Shown in pieces: positions 60,729-64,000 of a stretch of DNA of 64,000 bases. Each line of letters begins with the position of its first letter. Position 1 is the first letter of the stretch. Position numbers and translations under genes: made by a program. Source of the DNA: Ornithobacterium rhinotracheale (GTDB lineage: Bacteria; Bacteroidota; Bacteroidia; Flavobacteriales; Weeksellaceae); NCBI RefSeq assembly GCF_004088395.1, contig NZ_CP035107.1:1069001-1133000 (forward strand), given 5' to 3'. The notes beneath the pieces are model-generated. The model searched no databases, was not told where the DNA came from, and saw only the letters and a list, made by a program, of their open reading frames with translations.

Positions 60729-62900
60729 CATCTTAAACTTTCTACCTGAAGGAACTCCATCATTTTTTAAGGGTTGAATAGTTTTATTCTTAACTTCTGA
60801 TGCTTCTTGATTTTTCTCAACTAATTCATTTTCTTCATTGGTGTCTTTATCTCCTATTGACAAATGAATTTTCCTCTCAATAGTTTCTAATTCCTTTTTG
60901 AGTTCAGAAAGTTCCTTTTCTTTATTCCAAGGATTAGATGCAACATTTTGTAGTATAGACAAGTCTTTTTCATATTTTGCTAACTCTTTTTTTCTTTCTT
61001 CTATAAGGTTAGGAATCTTTTCAAGGGCATTTAAAAAGTTCATAGCAGCGAGTTTAGGGTCTTTTGCCATAATACCGTTATTATGCGTATAATAAATCCA
61101 GCCTTTACCTCTTACAAAAAATCGGTTTTGTAGAATATCAATTCCATCTTTTTGTGTTTCAACGGTTTTGACTAGTAGCTTAAAATTATACAGCCAACCG
61201 ATATCCTCGTACTCCCCATTCGTTCTCGCTATTTTTGCAATTCGGTTGAGTTTTTGACCTAATTGCTCTGTGGTACTATTTTCAGGCATTTCATTAAGTT
61301 CTATGGCATTCACAATCGTTCCATCAGGTTTCTTTTGTGCGTTTTCATTCAAATCATTCCAATCTTGTTGCAAGGCTTCTAATTGTTTTTTTACTTTGCC
61401 TATATCTTCAGTAAATCTTTCCAGTTTGTACTTAGAAGTAGATTGTGAGCGTTTAAATGCATACTTTTCGCTTTCCAAAGCGGTTATTTTCTTTTCTATT
61501 TTTGCTTTTTCCAAGAGGTCTGTGTTTCCTGAAAGGATCGCCACATATTCTTGATAATTCATACCTGATTGTTCGTCTAAAACCCCTTCATCAATGGTTC
61601 GTTTCCCTAATTTATTAGACTTTAATTGACTAATAAACAATTGCTTATTGAATAGTAAGTTAAACTTATAAGAATCCAAAGTTTTCTCTGTGGCATAAAT
61701 TATAACATCTACTTTATTCCCTGCAAAGAACTTAGCAATTTCATTACCTTTTCGAATCGCTCGCCCATCTCTTTGTTGTAAGTCACTAGGACGCCAAGGC
61801 GTATCGAGATGATGAATAGCAACAGCTCTCTTTTGTGCATTTACACCTGTACCAAGCATATCGGTAGAACCGAATAGTATTCGTATTTTTCCCTCATTAG
61901 TGTCGGATATAAGTTTCTCTCTTTTTTTATTGCTTACCTCTTGTATAAAGCGTATCTCATCGGCAGGAATCCCATAATCTTCTACCAATTTTCGCTTTAT
62001 CTCTGCGTAAACATTCCATTCTTTAGGTTTGTAAGTCCCTAAATCTGAAAACACAAACTGTGTTCCTTTCTGTGCATTATATTTTTCGTAATACTCATAG
62101 ATTTTCTTAGCACAATGGGACGCTTTATTATCAGGGTGGTCTTCGTACTTATCACTAATTAACCGCATATCTAACGACATTTTTCGAGCATAATCTGTTG
62201 CAATCAACATTTTTGCTTTTTCCTCTTTCTCAGAAAGTTTAGGTCTTCCGAGTAAAGTAGCATCTCCGTTTTTAGCAAATTCCATTAGTTTTTCAATAAA
62301 AACTTCTTGCTCTGGCGTAGGTGGAATATGGTATAAAACCTCATTCTTTTCTGGACGATCAATACCGATATCTTTTGCCGTTCGATAGTCCGTAATCTCC
62401 GAATAGAATTGTGCTAATTCTGGTACTTTGATAAAATAGCGAAAGCGTTCTTTCTGTACAATATTATTCGCCACTGAAAATTCGTAATCGGTAGTTTTAC
62501 GAGCATAGATGGCTGCCCAAGCATCAAAGCAAGTGATGCCTTGTTTCTCCATAGCCTGCGGGCGTAGATATTTGAATAGTAAATATAGTTCCGTTAAAGA
62601 ATTGGATATGGTGGTACCTGATAAAAATGTAGCCCCCAAATCTTTTCCTGTACGCTGTTGAATGGTTCGAATAGCAAAAAGCAAGTTCAAAGCTCTTTGA
62701 CTTCCTTGCATATTTCCTAATCCAGCCACTCGATTATGACGGGTATTGAACATTAAGTTTTTATACTTATGGCTCTCATCGACAAAAATATGATCGATAC
62801 CCATAGTTTTAAAATCTACAATATCATCCTTACGATTTTCGATGTCGTGTCGTATAGTTTTTAATTTAACCTCTAAGTTTTCTTTTCGTCCAACAAATAG
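60726..62900 (-). pseudogene. C-terminal part of a mobile-element helicase (SNF2-like)
   Basis: The frame is open from 62,900 (stop at 62,901-62,903) to 60,726, about 724 residues; the first ATG is at 62,804. It begins inside a helicase: [22 protein letters not shown] is motif [17 protein letters not shown] motif III-like, and [46 protein letters not shown] motifs V-VI of superfamily 2. Long coiled coils follow. In integrative conjugative elements of Bacteroidota this is the C-terminal half of a very large helicase/methylase protein; the Walker A half is missing. The break coincides with the neighbouring methyltransferase unit. Confidence 0.75.
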
Positions 62901-62936
62901 TCAAATTTGAAAAAAAAAAGTGGAATTTTCTTTATT

Positions 62937-63995
62937 TTATAGAAAAGAAGATTTGCTTTTATTTTTTAAATCAATAAATTCGTAACTTGGCTTAGGGATA
63001 AATAAATCAATATTAATTGTTTCTATTTTATCCATTGTTGCATTAATGGCATGTTCAGATTCATCAATGCCAATCCAATATCTTCCATTATTATGAGCTG
63101 CTTTTAATGTTGTTCCAGATCCACAAAAACAATCTAAGACAATACTTCCTTTTTGAGAAGAAGTCCGAACAATTAAATCTAATAAATCTAAATTCTTCTC
63201 GGTGGGATAAGTAGGATATTGAGGATCTTTATATTCCCAAATATCTTGAACTCTTTTTCCCTCTCGTTCATCTGCAAAAATAATCTTTCTAGGGTTTCCT
63301 GTTCTAGACCATTCAATCAATCCCTCCTTATCCCATTCTTCTAAAGTTTCGATATCTGTTCTCCAATGTCTTCCTTTAGGAGGCATAATACCTTTGAATA
63401 GTTGGTTCGATTTCCCTTTTTCTGTTTCCCCAGGAGCATGAATTGGTACTGTAGTATAACGTCTACCTTGTTCGTTTTTTTTAGGAAATAGCTTTTCTAA
63501 ATCTTTATCTGTATATTTTTCTCTAGGCTCATTCCAAATAGGCTTATCTGACTTCGAATAAAATAGTATCAGATCTTTCATATTTCCATAACCTATTCGA
63601 TTAAAGTTTTTAGGGTTACATTTAATACGAGTTATGTCATTTCTGAAATTATTTATACCAAAAATTTCATCCATTAAAATTTTAACATAGTGTCCTATCT
63701 TATAGTCAATATGTAAGTAAATAGATCCCTGTTCAGAGAGTAAATCCCTTAAAAGAATTAGTCTTTTTTTTATAAAATCAAGAAAGTCATCACCTAATAG
63801 TTTATCTGAATAAGCAATGTTCCCTTTTCTAGAATTACTAATTGTAGAGGCTCTCCCTTCTGTAATCATAAAATTACTACCTGTCGCAAAGGGAGGATCA
63901 ATGTAAACGAGGTCTACTTTCCCTTTCAATTTCCTATCTTCTAGTAGATAATGAAGTCCATTTATATTATTTCCTTTGATGAGTAAATTTTTCAT
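62937..63995 (-). CDS. Beta-class DNA methyltransferase (type II-like)
   Basis: 352 residues, complete. Motif IV comes first, VDLVYIDPPFATGSNF (DPPF at 33-36), and the S-adenosylmethionine motif I last, VLDCFCGSGTTLKAA (291-296), which is the beta order used by many N6-adenine or N4-cytosine methylases. The stretch between (about 115-260) holds the target-recognition part with DIWEYKDPQYPTYPTEKN. DPPF rather than DPPY is allowed for either base type. A restriction endonuclease would be expected to the right, outside the window. The gene abuts the broken end of the helicase. Confidence 0.88.
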   Translation of the reverse strand: MKNLLIKGNNINGLHYLLEDRKLKGKVDLVYIDPPFATGSNFMITEGRASTISNSRKGNIAYSDKLLGDDFLDFIKKRLILLRDLLSEQGSIYLHIDYKIGHYVKILMDEIFGINNFRNDITRIKCNPKNFNRIGYGNMKDLILFYSKSDKPIWNEPREKYTDKDLEKLFPKKNEQGRRYTTVPIHAPGETEKGKSNQLFKGIMPPKGRHWRTDIETLEEWDKEGLIEWSRTGNPRKIIFADEREGKRVQDIWEYKDPQYPTYPTEKNLDLLDLIVRTSSQKGSIVLDCFCGSGTTLKAAHNNGRYWIGIDESEHAINATMDKIETINIDLFIPKPSYEFIDLKNKSKSSFL

Positions 63996-64000
63996 TTGTT

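Overview
The window is AT-rich DNA from a member of the Bacteroidota, class Flavobacteriia. The evidence is promoters with a TAnnTTTG -7 box, no obvious Shine-Dalgarno sites, a SUI1-type YciH factor, a GH125/sulfatase pair, IS982-type insertion sequences, and above all subtype iii type VI secretion genes (VgrG, TssB, TssC), a subtype known only from Bacteroidota. A Weeksellaceae/Ornithobacterium-like host is a reasonable guess but is not proven by anything seen here.

Layout. (1) Positions 1-30,000 are mainly chromosomal housekeeping genes: a TrmH-type methyltransferase tail, a lipoprotein sulfatase and a Tat-exported GH125 mannosidase, YjdM, glyA, a QAT-type osmoprotectant ABC transporter whose permease/binding-protein fusion is cut by an in-frame TGA, an L,D-transpeptidase-like protein, a mscS-uvrB pair, an agmatinase/M1 peptidase/two glycosyltransferase run, accA, dnaB, a transaldolase-type aldolase, a KAS III enzyme and a metallophosphoesterase. 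The mscS-uvrB pair occurs twice. Copy 1 (10,851-15,751) has mscS destroyed by two insertion sequences and a nonsense codon. Copy 2 (26,789-29,684) is intact. The two uvrB genes differ throughout except for a 206-bp tract at their 5' ends that is identical.

(2) Positions 29,700-60,600 are a type VI secretion effector/immunity island. An IS at 29,708-30,689 separates it from uvrB-2. It begins with one complete vgrG (30,901-32,787) and ends with the sheath genes tssB-tssC (58,774-60,590). Between them lie about 26 kb of recombined modules: an effector with a permuted papain-like signature, three orphan VgrG C-terminal tails (two fused to toxin domains, one frameshifted), a DUF6402-like effector, a headless Ntox44-type toxin, a LysM protein, a two-enzyme peptidoglycan hydrolase (transglycosylase-like plus M23), and more than a dozen small lipoproteins or membrane proteins in the position of immunity genes. 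Five copies of a 62-bp sequence encoding the end of an Ig-like effector domain mark the points where toxin tips have been exchanged. Displaced tips and their immunity genes remain downstream, two of them almost identical. Some immunity genes are chimeras, including one that has acquired the first codons of tssB.

(3) Positions 60,700-64,000 hold, on the minus strand, the C-terminal two thirds of a large mobile-element helicase and, abutting its broken end, a beta-class DNA methyltransferase, probably part of a restriction-modification locus continuing beyond the window.

How the parts work together: VgrG and TssB/TssC are parts of the contractile injection machine. The modules between them look like its changing ammunition and the matching self-protection. 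No other structural T6SS genes (TssK, TssF, TssG, ClpV and so on) are in the window, so they must lie elsewhere. No tRNA, rRNA or CRISPR array was recognised.
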